DNA from: Vanessa cardui
Taxonomy: Eukaryota > Arthropoda > Insecta > Lepidoptera > Nymphalidae
Reading direction: 5' to 3'
DNA: 64,000 bases
Assembly: GCF_905220365.1 (NCBI RefSeq)
Contig: NC_061135.1
Coordinates: 7,903,501 to 7,967,500 of the forward strand
Shown: one piece after another, positions 1-12,999 of the stretch
How positions within the stretch are numbered: position 1 is the first letter of the stretch
Layout of the letters: the number at the start of each line of letters is the position of its first letter
The notes under the pieces: model-generated
Told to the model about the DNA's origin: nothing
What the model saw: the letters and a program-made list of their open reading frames with translations, nothing else
The model's database searches: none
Made by a program: the position numbers and the translations under genes

Positions 1-1489
1 AAATACATAATGTACATTGCATACATAATTTGCTATTAATAACTTTGCTGCCATTTTAGTTATTTATGTTCAATGATACTCGAAGAGCACGGGACGCTTT
101 GACGAAATTAAGTTAAGAGTGCTAATATTGCCTCTCAAATATAAGTAGGCAGCCAAAAAGCGCCGCAAAGGGTATTTTTTTAGTTTATTAGGAGCGGAAA
201 CAGCACAAAGAACCGAGATAGCTGAAGAGCCAAGATTTTTCAAAGAGCCGAGATATTTAAATGTATAACACGTGGAACCAGCGAAAATTGGGGTTTCAAA
301 TCAAAACAAGTATCATTGAGTTTTATATGCTTAATTTATGTTTTTTTATTTAACTTAATAAAATTATAATTCAATTATTACTAAATAATAAAATTACAAT
401 TAAAATATATGTGATTTCATTTCTTTTGATGTAAACAAGACATGCCCTTATGATGTTGAGTATAAATTAGTGTCTAGGCTATGACAGAAATAAAAGCTAC
501 GGTTACATCTTTTTTAAAGATAAGTTATTCAAACTATCATAACAGTACTAGCTCAAATCTTTGTATAACCTGGAGTTATATGTTAGAAATCATATCGATT
601 GCTGCCCTAACAGGTTCCTACTAAATTCTGCTAGGCAGGAAAAAGGCGTATGGCAACACGAGCGTTCAAGGCGAACGTTGTTGAGCACTGAAATTGTATT
701 GAAAAGCCCTCAAAATTAAGAGCTGGATCATAAATCTGGGAAACTGCTACTGCTGCCCGAAGTTTCTTTCTCTGAACTGTATGACCCGACACCCGACGAA
801 TCCCTAGAATACTAAGATGTTTGTCTCAATTTTCGAGGCTTTCTATTCTCTATCGTAGGCGTTATGAGACATCTCCTAAGTAAAACATTTCAAAATATAA
901 AAACTTGGTCATAAATCTTATGTATCTGAAGAGAAAAAGACTGTCTTAATAATAGATATATTTGATAAAACGCGACGTAGACATTATCCTTTTAAAAGAT
1001 TTGCATATTTGATGAGAAATGGTGAACGAATGATGTGTTCAAGAATGTACGAAAAAGCTGTGAGAGAAAACACTTATTAATAATACGTTACCAAAAGGTA
1101 TCTTAAAAGATTGTATGTTTATCGTCCTATTTTCTTTATTTAAAGTTGTTTTCTTAGTCAATTATTTAATTATTCAATGACAGATTAAGTTGTCATGAAG
1201 CTGAAAATAATGTTCACTTAAGATTAAAAAAAAAAAAACAAAATTAAATATAAATAAGATACAAAAGTTATATAATCTTTATTAACAGATAAACGGCTTT
1301 TCTATCACAAAAGCTGCCTAATACAGAATTTATAAGTTACAGTAAAATCTGGCAACTGAAAAATAGCGTTGAAATAGCGGGCACAGCTTATTTTAAATAT
1401 AGATACGCCTGTTTTTTTTTATATATACTATGAATAACTTTCTTTTTTTAATTTGTTGGTCCAGTGTCTAATTTGTATGAATAGTAAGT
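1..1489. other. AT-rich non-coding DNA, no gene seen
   Basis: Only short chance frames. There are poly(A) and poly(T) runs (1228-1240, 1411-1420). No RNA gene or element end was recognised. Confidence 0.6.
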
Positions 1490-1645
1490 ATTGTTGATCA
1501 CAAGTCCGGGTTTTGATTTCGATCCGGATTATCTAATAAGTAATCACCTGTCGCATCATGGAAGTTTCCGTCCTGGGCTTCAGATAGACGTGAGTAAGTC
1601 TATATGCCATTGACCCTGGCCTTGTTTTATCCGGTCGCGTATTGC
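1490..1645 (+). repeat. Dispersed repeat fragment
   Basis: TCTATATGCCATTGACCCTG then GCCTTGTTTTATCCGG and GTATTGCCGTCTC follow a known lepidopteran repeat; a related piece (AAATGGCCGCCGTAGTC) occurs at 25185 in OR intron 3. Confidence 0.5.
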
Positions 1646-2249
1646 CGTCTCCTCGCTTTATAAAAGTTACGAAATATAAAATTCATGTTGTAATAAAACA
1701 TACATATTTATGGCACTATAATAATATCATCGCTTATTTGTTGTTAAGAAACGGCAACGAACCTGCAATTGGTCAGAATGATGTCCATTCTAACGAACAG
1801 CTACAGCAAGCAAGAGAACTATTGCAAAATCAGGTTCATTTCATACACGCTTTTTAAATGTACTGAGTTTTTATATAGGAACGGATCTCAACTTCATCCG
1901 AAATACAAATACGTTCTCTAAGATCGTTATGCCAATCCGTCGATTCATTAATTATTATTAGAAACACTTTACCTGGATAAACGTCAATCGTAAAGCTCTG
2001 GATTTTAAATAAGGCTCATCACTGAAAACATTAAAAAAAATATATATAATTCTCATAACAAAAATTGTCTGTTTATTTGACAAAGTATGAGTCATGAATT
2101 CAATTTCCGGTTGGGCCAGCTTTCGCCTTACATGTTATATTTGATTCAGCCTGATTGTGGATCTACATACTAATCCTATGAGAATACATATGCCTCAATC
2201 TCCATTTGGTTTACATTATTCAATATTGTACTGGTTACAACGCAGACTG

Positions 2250-2340
2250 CAAAAGGCCGTCAACGCGTCTACAACATCTTCAACAGTCACTTCCATCAGG
2301 TGGACCTCATTTTGCCATTGATGCCATAAAAAAGAAGAAA
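2250..2340 (+). repeat. Possible LINE 3' tail fragment
   Basis: CAACATCTTCAACAGTCACT, CCATCAGGTGGACCTC and TTTGCCATTGATGCCATAAA resemble the tail at 49600 with many changes. Confidence 0.3.
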
Positions 2341-3184
2341 AACTTAACCATAAATGGAACAGCTAAATAAGTTCTAAAATTATATTTCAAAAATATAATA
2401 ATTAAAGAAATTTGTATGCCATCGAAACTTGACCAAATATTTGATAATACCCAACTCCAATATTCTCAAATTGGATACCAATATTTGCGACCTCATATCA
2501 AGTTTACTAAATGAAATTTGATCTCGGCTGTCATTCGGTATCGTTGCGTCATCTTTGGAGAATATTTCATTTCGATATTAATGCTAATTAAAACACATTT
2601 AATGTCTTTGATGTAGTATTTAATTTCAATTTGTTGTCTTTAAAATCGAGCAAATCATATCCAATATTTAATGGACAAGTCATTTATTATTTTTACAAAA
2701 TATATATAAATGATAACAACAATTCAAAACCTACTTATCTTAAAATTATTTTGATTTTTAGCTTTAGAAATCATAACTAATATAATAATGGAATGTTATT
2801 TAAATGTATAGTTGTGTTTATATACACAGAATAAAAATAAATTTAATATTCTTTTATATATAAGCAGCTTTAAGTTAAAACGTTTCTAAATCGCTGTAGA
2901 AAAATTTGTCATAAAGGAAACTCGATAAATGTCACAATACAGCGGTCACGAGATTTGTAGTTTGTAGACGTAAAGCGTACATTTAAGTCTTTTAGAAAAT
3001 ATCCTTCGAAATTTAACGTAACTGCAATTTGTAGACTATAAACTTTGCAGCATATTACTTTACTTTAAGCTTTTGAGAAATGTACAGTTGACTATGCGTT
3101 CGGAAACCAATGAAACGAATGGTACCAGTGGTAGGTGAAATAATGAAAACCAACGAGAGCGTAGGTTTCGTGGAAGTCCGAGTG

Positions 3185-3232
3185 AATAGGTACTACCCAC
3201 TCTTCATTCTACCACCAAGCGGCAATATTTTG
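3185..3232 (+). mobile_element. Fragment of the SINE-like element
   Basis: AATAGGTACTACCCACTCTT followed by ATTCTACCACCAAGC matches the head part of the 58181 family in forward orientation. Confidence 0.5.
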
Positions 3233-3319
3233 TGTCCATGTCTGGACATACTTGCTTCAGACGTACGCCATCAGGTAAAAAATACCCAGGGTGTCCTCCA
3301 ATTTCTGTGAATGGTAAAT

Positions 3320-6097
3320 TTGTACGCAACTGATGTGCACTTTAGCAGGCAGCATAAGGCAACCCACTACACTATTCCCAGCTTTAACGGTAACACTCCC
3401 GTTGAAATGGCAAAGCATGCCATGCGCTTTTTAGATTTAGTCCCAGATATGCTCTCTGGCTGAAGTATGTTTTCTCTACCACCCGGGGAACAAATTGGAA
3501 CATACCTCTTCAACGCGGGCTGAAGGGCGCCACTTCTTTTACAAAATCATAGATGGTATCTGCTCGTTGCTCGTCGCCTCGGCTCCCATGGACGGGATCT
3601 ATTCATTATCCATCTACGTATAAACTGCGATAATCATCCACGGAGATCTGCGTGCTATATAACTGATCAACTTATGGAGCACATTCAACTAGCTACAGAT
3701 TCCGCACTATAGCCTAGACCATAAATTCATTGGACGTTCTTGCCGTTTAAAATGTCCGTGGTGTGCACCAAAATGTGATCTGTGTTCTTGAGAACCTTTA
3801 AAAAAGAGTGTACAAATTTTTTTAAGGCTAGCGACATATCCATGGACGGTAGCAGTAATTCTCCGTTCGATGAGCCCCGTGCTCGTTACCCATCTATTTG
3901 GTGATTATGATGAGTTGAATACAGTATCTTGGAGTGGTGATCAATTGCCTTCAAAAACCAATTAGCTAGTCTGACTACTAATTTGAAAATATATTTCAAG
4001 GTTGACGTGAAATTTATTTTAAAATATTTCCATTAAAATTGGAAATCTTACTATTCATTAAGATGTTAGTAATCTGATATAAAAATAAGTATTTCTTTGT
4101 TGTGGATCTAAATAATTTTCAATTGGAAGAGAAACATTTTTTCATTTTAAATTTAATTCAACATCTTTTGTTTCGACTTTAAAAAGTATTTATCAAAGGA
4201 AACGTGAAATAATACAACAAATTTAATGCTTCATTTTAATCAAGCATTATTCTTATACTTATTACATTTTTCATTTAAAATATTCTCTTAAAGTTAATCA
4301 TTTCAGTTCTTAATGCTTTCGTACGTAATACGTAATTCGTAACACTTGTCTGAAGTCCTACTAAATAATACAAATACCATATATTATACCCCATAGACGA
4401 ATATGTTTATTATCAGTGGATAAGTTATTGTTTCACCAATCAGCGATGGTGTATTGACAGCTCTATGTCATGTGTGAGTTTCAAATTGAGTGAGCAAACT
4501 TGATTACAGGCATAAAGATATAGATATAAGAATAATATCTACGATTTATGGATAGAAGCGGTAAATAACGTGTTATGCTTCTTAGGGTGTGAATCCACTA
4601 CGATTTTGTACCAATAACACTCCTTCGTCTTACAAATAATAACTAGTATCGGCACACATACAAATAACGTAGTATGTCTATCATTGTTACAATAGCTGTA
4701 GATGCACGAATCACCTGAGATGCTCGAGTAGTGAATAAACATTCTATCATTCTTAAAAACTATAGAGCAAGCTCTGTCAAGTATATACAAGACATGTTAT
4801 CATTTTTATCCTAGATAAGAAAAATTCAACGAGATTAGATGAGCTTCTCTCCTTCGCAGTGCCAAGTAACGTCAAATACTTATCGACCTACTTAGGTCAG
4901 TATATTTACATTGTATATTAACAGTTCATAACTTTTACGATACAAAAGATAAAGGCTGTCTGGATAGCTCATCGTGTGATGAGCGACAGGTAGCTACCCA
5001 ACCGAACAGTGGATGCGTGGTGGCATCCTGTAGTTGGTGATATGAGGAAGAATTATTATTTCTAAAGTATCAATACCTATGTATGTTCTTTCTTTGAACT
5101 TTAAAGTTATTATTAAAATATTACCCTAACAAAGATCATAATATCGGAGAATGAAGATATAATTAAGTTATCTTGTTAGGAATACCTTCTCTTGTCTTCT
5201 CTTCACTTTGCCTCGAGAGTATTTTATTATGAGGTAGACGGATAAAACAACAAAAGTAATAAAGCAAACTAACAACTCGGATACCTTTCAATATGAATTG
5301 TATAACATGTTTATGGCTTCTTTGAACTTCTACACTTTAAAACTGTAGAAACATGATAGGGATACCTTACTCTCATAACCCTCATATACAACTTTAATCA
5401 CAACGAAATATTGCTTTACTTATATTTGTAGTTATAAAATATCATACACTTTTGATTTCATGCAGCACCGTACACATGATAGAATTGAATCTTCTTAATA
5501 ATAATTACTTACTTAAAATTTCAATATTTGTTTCTACTAAAATATTCAAAACCTTATTTTTATATAACTTAAAAAACAAATTGTATAATGTAATATGTAA
5601 ATTTATGCATGGAATAAAAGGCTTTTTTATTTTATTTTTATTTTATGTTATTATAATAATAACTACCATGACAAATTTAGTGTGACAGAAAGAGTTAAAA
5701 AGAAGAATACTAAATTTAAATCAATGAATACAAAAAAACGTACGCGTGGCATCTCAGTTGTCTTTATCGCTTTGTCGATGCATCACTTCCGTGCTTCAGA
5801 TATGCCTACTTTTACTATCTCTCTCTCTGTGTCTCCCTGTTACACTATATGTCATAATATCTTTCTTCTTTCTCGTGCAATGAAATGTGCTTTAACATGA
5901 AGTTTCCTTGAAATTTTATTATTACTATTTATCCACATATGGATTAAGCCGAATTGGCGCTACAGCAATGTTTAGAAAGTTAAATGTTTATCTTGCAGGT
6001 ATACATTATAATAAATGTCAGAAATTATTGTTTCTATTTGCCGATGTTGTTGATATTTGCTTACGTAAATAAAATTATTATATTCAAAAAATTTATT
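3320..6097. other. Non-coding, no gene supported
   Basis: 3320-3760 and 4950-5035 are less AT-rich than their surroundings and could be old repeat pieces, but they match nothing I recognise. The longest frames (60-83 codons) have no domain or splice context. Confidence 0.5.
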
Positions 6098-6167
6098 TTG
6101 ATTGTACCAAGACTTACCAACAATAAAATAATTATGTTTTATTGTTGGTAAGTCTTGGTACAATCAA
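6098..6167. repeat. Perfect inverted repeat, 31-bp arms, 8-base loop
   Basis: Arms 6098-6128 and 6137-6167 are exactly complementary (TTGATTGTACCAAGACTTAC start), with loop TAATTATG. Surroundings are plain AT-rich DNA with no recognisable element. Confidence 0.95.
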
Positions 6168-7239
6168 CATTCCAAACTTAAAAATATATAAATCTCGCAC
6201 TTTATTAGATCACTTCATAACAACATGAGAACATAACAGCGTACGCTGAGTCATAATGATTTTTTTATAATAGAAATGATTTTCAAAAATGTATTCTATT
6301 GAATCAAACTAAAATACATACCTACAAACGCATCAAAATAAGGCTAAAAAGGTATTTGAATAAAATAAAAAAAAACTGTAAAATATTTGAAAGGTCTACA
6401 ACGCTAATAATATGTGTACAACACTTTATAGCATACTAGGATTTAACCAGCTGTGAATGTTACTGTTCCGCCTTATATGCTGTTGTTATAATAGAAGGCT
6501 TAATATAACCTTCCTAAATAAACAGATTATCTAATACTATGGTAATTATCAAGTGATTCAACGGACTGTTGGCTCTTGAGATTATCGAGTAACGATAAGC
6601 AAATCTCAAGTATTTAAAAGTAATTTTATTCAAAGATATATTTTGAAATAAATATTTATTTATCACCATTAGTACCTTACATAATTTTTCTAAAACGTGA
6701 TTATTTATAATCATATCGATATATATATTTACTGCATTTTTGTAAACAAATATAGTTTTTGTTATTCTGAAAATAACTTTATCTACAGTCGAATGGCTGA
6801 AAAAAACATTAACTTATTTTTTTAAATAATTTAATTCATTGAAGTTAATTTTACATCTAAACTTAATAAACAACCTACTTGGTGTAATCTATTGAAATAT
6901 AACAATGATGGTGAGAAAGTTATAAAAAAGAATCTTACTTCTGTCAGCTATCTTCCAAGCGTATGTTTGCCTACTTAACTATATAACTTATCTATAAAAT
7001 CGCAACAAAGTAATCAAATCCACATATGAATAACCAATCATTCATGTATTTTTGTTTCCTAGAAAAAATAACTTCATAAATGTCTGCCTAGGACACCGTC
7101 TTAACCATCGCAAAATATAAACGTGTAAAATATTTTTTATTCCCACAGCTAATTGCTCATCCAATGGACTATCATTCAAGTATAAATTGTATAAAATATG
7201 GTTTTTTACTCATAATGTTATATAGGAATAGTTGCTGGA

Positions 7240-7322
7240 AAACTTAACCGAAGTTTGCGGGTTCATACCCGAACTAACACCACTTGGTTGTGCTAAATTT
7301 GTGTTTTAAATTTATCTCAGAG
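7240..7322 (+). mobile_element. SINE fragment (box B region)
   Basis: CTTAACCGAAGTTTGCGGGT, then TCATACCC and GTGCTAAATTTGTG, resembles the box B part of the same SINE family. Confidence 0.45.
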
Positions 7323-7329
7323 GGATAGG

Positions 7330-10300
7330 AAAACATCATAATAAAGTTTGCTAGTTAAGGTAAGTTTGTTTTCTAGTTAAAATAAATTCTCCTATATTAC
7401 AACCCACATTGGACGAGGTGCGTTGGAGATTAAACTAAATGCCTTCAACTCAACAAGAAAGAAAACCCGAGACTATAAACTATTATTTACAGGAGATTCT
7501 CGTCTAGAATATTTTCAAGAGTAACTATTATATACATATTATAAACTAAGCTGGTCGAGCGTATGAATAATATGTTAGCGTCACTGCATTTTCTATGCAT
7601 AAAATTAATGTACATTATTCAGCTTACCATATGATTTCCAGAAGAGCAGAAAAGAGCTATTTAACTCTGAATGTACCCGCATAGTATAACCGCAATAGAG
7701 TCGTGTGATATTCTTACCAATTAAAACATTTTACGCATCTGCCTCTAAACAGATGAGTTCTCTTCTAGAAGCCACACTCATCTTACCGGCCTTGACTACC
7801 TTCTGGGTAATACGTATGGCTTCGTGTAGTTTATGTATTAGGGAGGAGTTGTTGATATTTCAGTTGTCGTTCTTTTCAGGTCCTCCTAAAACTAATTATC
7901 TACTACTTCAAATTGATTTTTGACAACATGGATAATATCAAGAAAGACTGGAAACAGGCTCGACGCAATTGATAAACTGAAAGAGCGCAACGCAACAACG
8001 CGAACGCGCACGTATAACTTCTTAACATTTCAATTTTCAATTTCACAAATTTCCAATTCCTATTAATGATATCTAGGAGTTAAATTAAAAATCGAAAATA
8101 TCACTCTCAAGTTTGATATCAAGACTCGTTTTATTTTTATTATGCAACATGCAACCTCAATGATATTAATTAAATTGGCTCAACTGAGCTTCATATGTAA
8201 CAGTGTATGTTTTGCCAACAAAATAAATAGAGCTTGATTTAATACCAAGACTATTTCGAGCGGCCTAGGCAGCGAGCGTGCCAGATCCGTGCCGAGGATT
8301 AAACTGACGAATTCCAAATTCAATGATCCCGCTATTAATGGTTTCAACTTGAACTAAATATGCAATTTAAATGCTATACAATTTCCACTAATTAAAATTT
8401 GTGATTATTTTAATCGGTGAACCGTTGCGAAAACAATTAGGTTGCAAATGATATTGTCCTATTAGTCATTGTCGTTATCAGATTAATTTATGATATCTGT
8501 CGAAATGATTCGTGTGCCAGTCGCTTCATAAAATATTGTTAACATGTCTATGTTATGTTGTACATATAAGTTGAATTGATAATTAATTTAATCTTTTAAC
8601 ATGATGGTCAAACGATGATGCTTATAAAAAGTGCTTGAAAAAATTGTCTTTTTTTATTTTTATTTTAAATATATTTTAAGATCTCGTATCTTAATTACTG
8701 GAAAGTATTTTGAACTTCACGTTAATTTAATAAATTTAAGAGATAGGAAGATATAATAACGAAGCAAAATTCTTTAGCAATAAATTTATCCGACCACGTT
8801 TTTGTTACTTTCATTTTTTTCTTCGTACCACATTTTCCACTTAATTAAAAAACCCAGTTTTATGCATAGCTCCCATCTAGTGCAATCAATTATCCAATAT
8901 ACCAACAAGCTATCGAGTTAGAGTGACTAAAAGTTAGTAATTCAGGGATCGTAAAAGTTTTACAGGAGAGTTATTTTACCAAACTATTTTTACGCTGCGG
9001 CATTTTAAAATGTCAAAATAGATTTTATAAAAAGTACATGCGTTAGTTTTATGCCTGTATTTAAAACTAAAATATATTCATGTCATTAAATCATCTCGCT
9101 ATATCACCGTCGGGCTAGAGTCTTCCATTTGATGTCAATATTTGGAGAATATTCCACCGCAATCATAATAATATGTATAATATTTTTACTAATGTCAAGA
9201 TGGTTCTAGAGATTCCACGACTCATTCATTGATACTGTGCGAAATAATAAGAATTACTTTAAACTAAACTAAGATGTTATATGCCCTGATATTACTCTGG
9301 ATTGCAGAAAATTCTCCTCCTTGATGGTAGAATAACTGATGCGTCCTACCAAAATTTGTCTTGCATCTATAAAACAAAAGAATTAATAAATTGATTGATG
9401 AATTTTATTTGCGTACCACTGAACCTGTTTATACTAAATACATCTACCAATATTAATTCGTGGAAAGGAGAACCACTGACATTCTTTTTGATCTGTCTTA
9501 GTAAAATGTATACTCTACCGACGGTAGTTTGACATTTATATTTTGCAAAATGAAGTCTACACATGAATGTAGTGTCAAAATGTCGACATCGAAACTTTGA
9601 AAGGATTGCAAAAACTCGCAACTAAAAGTTCGAAAGGGTAAACGTAATTCAGTTGCATCAGTTTCGTAAAAAGACACGTATAATCACAAAACAGCAAAAG
9701 AAAACTAAAACGTAGCTGGTTAGTTTGCGAGGCGCTATCGCATTATACCAAAGTTGCCGCAACTCTTTTGTGCTCCATGAATATTCATCGGGGGTCGTTT
9801 ATGTCGGTGCTCTGAAGTTGCCTGGATTCCTTTTCGACTACATAGTTTTTCCTTTACAAAAAACAGCTTATATTTCGGTCGGCTTGAGTTGCAATCTCGG
9901 TTCTTTTTGGCGCCATTAAACTCGGTCCTGAATTATGTTAATTGCCTTTTAGATTACTCGTCTATTGTTCGTATTCGACGTCATTACGTAATTATTTAAA
10001 AAGTTACGTCTTCTTTAGTTTATTACTGAAAAACATGATCATTTTTATTTGGCAGAGTTATTTATGTTTAGTTTATTTTTTTCCGTACTTTTTTGTAGAT
10101 TTATGTGACTACACGTAATGCCACTTCTTGGATGTAGCCTAATGGAGAAGGCGTGTCTAATTCCCGACGTAGTGTTTGCGTAAAAGCCGAGTCTCTCCAA
10201 GTCAATACCGTATTAGATAGATAAATTGTTTCGCTTGATCTTCAACTGTTCTAACCCCTATTTTCTTTGTTAATCTCTAATGAATAACGCTCTTTATCTC

Positions 10301-11960
10301 TTCATCAACAGATTTTAACTAAATATCTAATACATTTCAGATAAAATGGTCTGTTATATCTTAGCTAGTTTTGTACTATTATTATTAATGATTATTAAAT
10401 GTACAGATTATTAAATATATGATAAAATATTTCGGTTGAATATTATCAATTTTAAAAATACGTAACGATAAATGTGTCAGATTTTATTCACTTGAATGGA
10501 TGACTAGAAATATTTAACGAAGTTAACGAGACGCTCCGCAATATAAAAATAAATCCCATATTTTAAGAAAAATATCAGAATTTATTATTGAAAGGAAATA
10601 TTTGTCACTAAAAATCACGATTACATTTTAAATATAGTATACATTTCACATACGAATTAATAATGTGTATCTGAAATTCTGTAATCATAGCAAGCTTGAG
10701 GAATTAATGTATTTATTAAAATAAACGTTGATTAATCTGTATTGAATATAAATAGAAAATACACACTTTAACCCTATTAACCATTACATTTTTGTATGAC
10801 TTTTTCATTGATATGATTTACAACTCATTCAAATCTGTTTGGTTTCATTGCAACTCACCTGGATCTCTCAGCAGCATATAAATATCGTTCAAGTGGTCGC
10901 TATAAAAATTGATACACATTTGAAACACGAAGATTATTTTAGCGTAAGTCATACTAATCGTTTACAAATAAATTTAAACCCTAGCGTTTTGTAAGCACCT
11001 GCTAAGCCAAGCAAATTATTCATGAAACGGTACAATTATGAATTAAACGCAAATGTTGAAACAGCAATCTCTTAGTAATAACTAAGACTTGCAACGATTA
11101 GTTGCCTCCGTTCCCTGATCCTTTGAACAGAACGTTACATTGCGTTCATACAAACGCCATCAGTCATGACAAACGGATTTGTATGTCAGATCCACGTTAG
11201 AGCATTTATTTACAAATGGAAATCCTATAAAATAACATCCCATTCGAAATCTGTGGTAGGTTTTTTACAAATTCTATATTGAAAAAAAATCATAATTATG
11301 TTTCGACTATTCATATCAGTTGAAATTCAGAAAGTGCTAAGTTATTATCTGTGCCAATATAAAATTGATTATCCTTTGTAAATAGATTTATATACGCAAA
11401 ATATTAAGCAAAGCTGCCATATAAATCTATTGGTATTGATCAATAGATAAATCGACGTACAATTGGTCGGAGTGGTCGCACCTTAAAGTTGACGACAACC
11501 GCCTCATATAATTAACAAGCTTTCAACCCGTATTTCACCACCTTAGGGGTAGAATTTCCGAAAGCACTTTCTTAGTAAGTGTCTACTCAGTAAACATACT
11601 AAACTACTCACTAATTTTCATGGCCCTAATTTTAATAGTACGCTTGGCGACGATGAATCAGTTAGTCAGGACATGTTATTTTATTTATATAGATTATGTT
11701 GATGATTAGTGACCTCAACACGTCCTTTTAAAAATTGTTTATTTTACTGAGGTATATTATGTTCAGCAAGGAACATACACACTTGATTTTTTTGTAAAAA
11801 ATATTTAAAAGCTAAACTGTTGGCCTAAAAGTTAATTACTTTTTAATATAAATATGACGTTTAAACTATTGTTATGTATACTACTATTCTAAACTACTAT
11901 ATATACGCTTACGTGTTTATTTTTGTAACTTTCTTTTTTTATTGTTTTAATCAATTAATT
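7330..11960. other. Non-coding, mostly unique; one weak exon candidate
   Basis: 8080-8520 holds several TAATTA and CAATTAG homeodomain-type cores in non-repetitive DNA, a possible cis-regulatory segment by guess only. A possible - strand exon is at 10859-10952. The 64-codon frame at 9725-9919 has no recognisable domain. Confidence 0.4.
10859..10952 (-). other. Weak candidate short coding exon
   Basis: From ATG 10952 the - strand reads MTYAKIIFVFQMCINFYS and on through LNDIYMLLRDP to a perfect AG/GTGAGT donor (exon end 10859, phase 1). An in-frame TAA precedes the ATG. No partner exon or family was recognised, and 31 codons can occur by chance. Confidence 0.2.
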
Positions 11961-11969
11961 CGATATTAA

Positions 11970-11996
11970 CTACCCAGACAGGCTCTACCACCAAGT
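11970..11996 (-). mobile_element. Tiny fragment of the SINE-like element
   Basis: CTACCCAGACAGGCTCTACC followed by ACCAAG matches the two ends of the head region with the middle lost. Confidence 0.35.
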
Positions 11997-12322
11997 TGAT
12001 CACTAGTATTTACTATCGAAATACCAGAACACACAATTTGCTCGACTAATTATTTTAAATATTTAATTTAATAAATTAATTATATTACCAAATCTTTCTC
12101 ATTATCCAATAACAACGTTAATTGTAAAAGCGGATGAAAAACACCCGAACAGTCGCGGTTGGGTACGTTTAATAATAATATTTATTTATTTAAAATCGAT
12201 ATACGATACTTGGAAGCCACTAATTTATAACGATACAATACATGCATCATAATATACAAAATAATATTTAACAACGGAATTACATACAACATATTTTACG
12301 AAGATATACATATATAAAACAA

Positions 12323-12465
12323 CTAGCTGATGCGGTGGCTTCACTCAGGTGGCAGTCAGTTTCTCAAATAATATTGGTACAACAACTATCTTCATCAAAA
12401 TCGATTTAGTGGTTTATCAGACACACAGTTATTTTTCGAATTTATCATATTAATAGCCGTTGATT
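12323..12465 (-). mobile_element. Short Helitron-like element, 3' end preserved
   Basis: The - strand ends GAAGCCACCGCATCAGCTAG with flanking T (complement of A at 12322). It resembles small Helitrons whose middle reads AATCGATTT...GTTTATCAGAC. The 5' end is not clear. Confidence 0.55.
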
Positions 12466-12687
12466 CACTAAAGTAATACACAGCACCTATAGTAGGAGTA
12501 AAACATTGATAATTGTATCTTTTTCGAAAGTCTTTTACCGTCTCAAATATATACATATTATAATTATTTTGTTATAGTATACAATATACCTGTTATTGAA
12601 AATTCTGATAAATTTTATCCAACATTGAAACCACATACGTCAGTCGTAATAAAACTGTATACTTTATTTTCTTACAACAATAACAAC

Positions 12688-12980
12688 AACCTGTAAATTT
12701 TCCACAGCTGGGCTAAGGCGTCAAAGGGAGACCTTTGAGGAGAAGGTTTAGAATATATTCCACCACGCTGTTCCAATGTGGGTTGTTGGAACACACATGT
12801 AGCACAATTTCTATGAAATTAGATACATGCAAGTTTCCTCGCGATGTTTTCCTTCACCGCAGAGAACGAGATGAATTATAAACACAAATTAAGTACATGA
12901 ATATTCAGAGGTGCTTTCCTGGGTTTGAACCGCAATCATCGGTTATAATGCACTCGAACTAACCACTGGGTCATCTCGGC
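12688..12980 (-). mobile_element. tRNA-derived SINE, near full length
   Basis: The - strand starts GCCGAGATGACCCAGTGGTT (pol III box A region) and has a box B-like GCGGTTCAAACCC about 40 bases on. The body includes CATCGCGAGGAAAC and CCCAGCTGTGGAAAATTTAC. It belongs to the same family as 15713-16003 and 30666-30937. Confidence 0.8.
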
Positions 12981-12999
12981 CTGCAACGCGTGAATTTTC

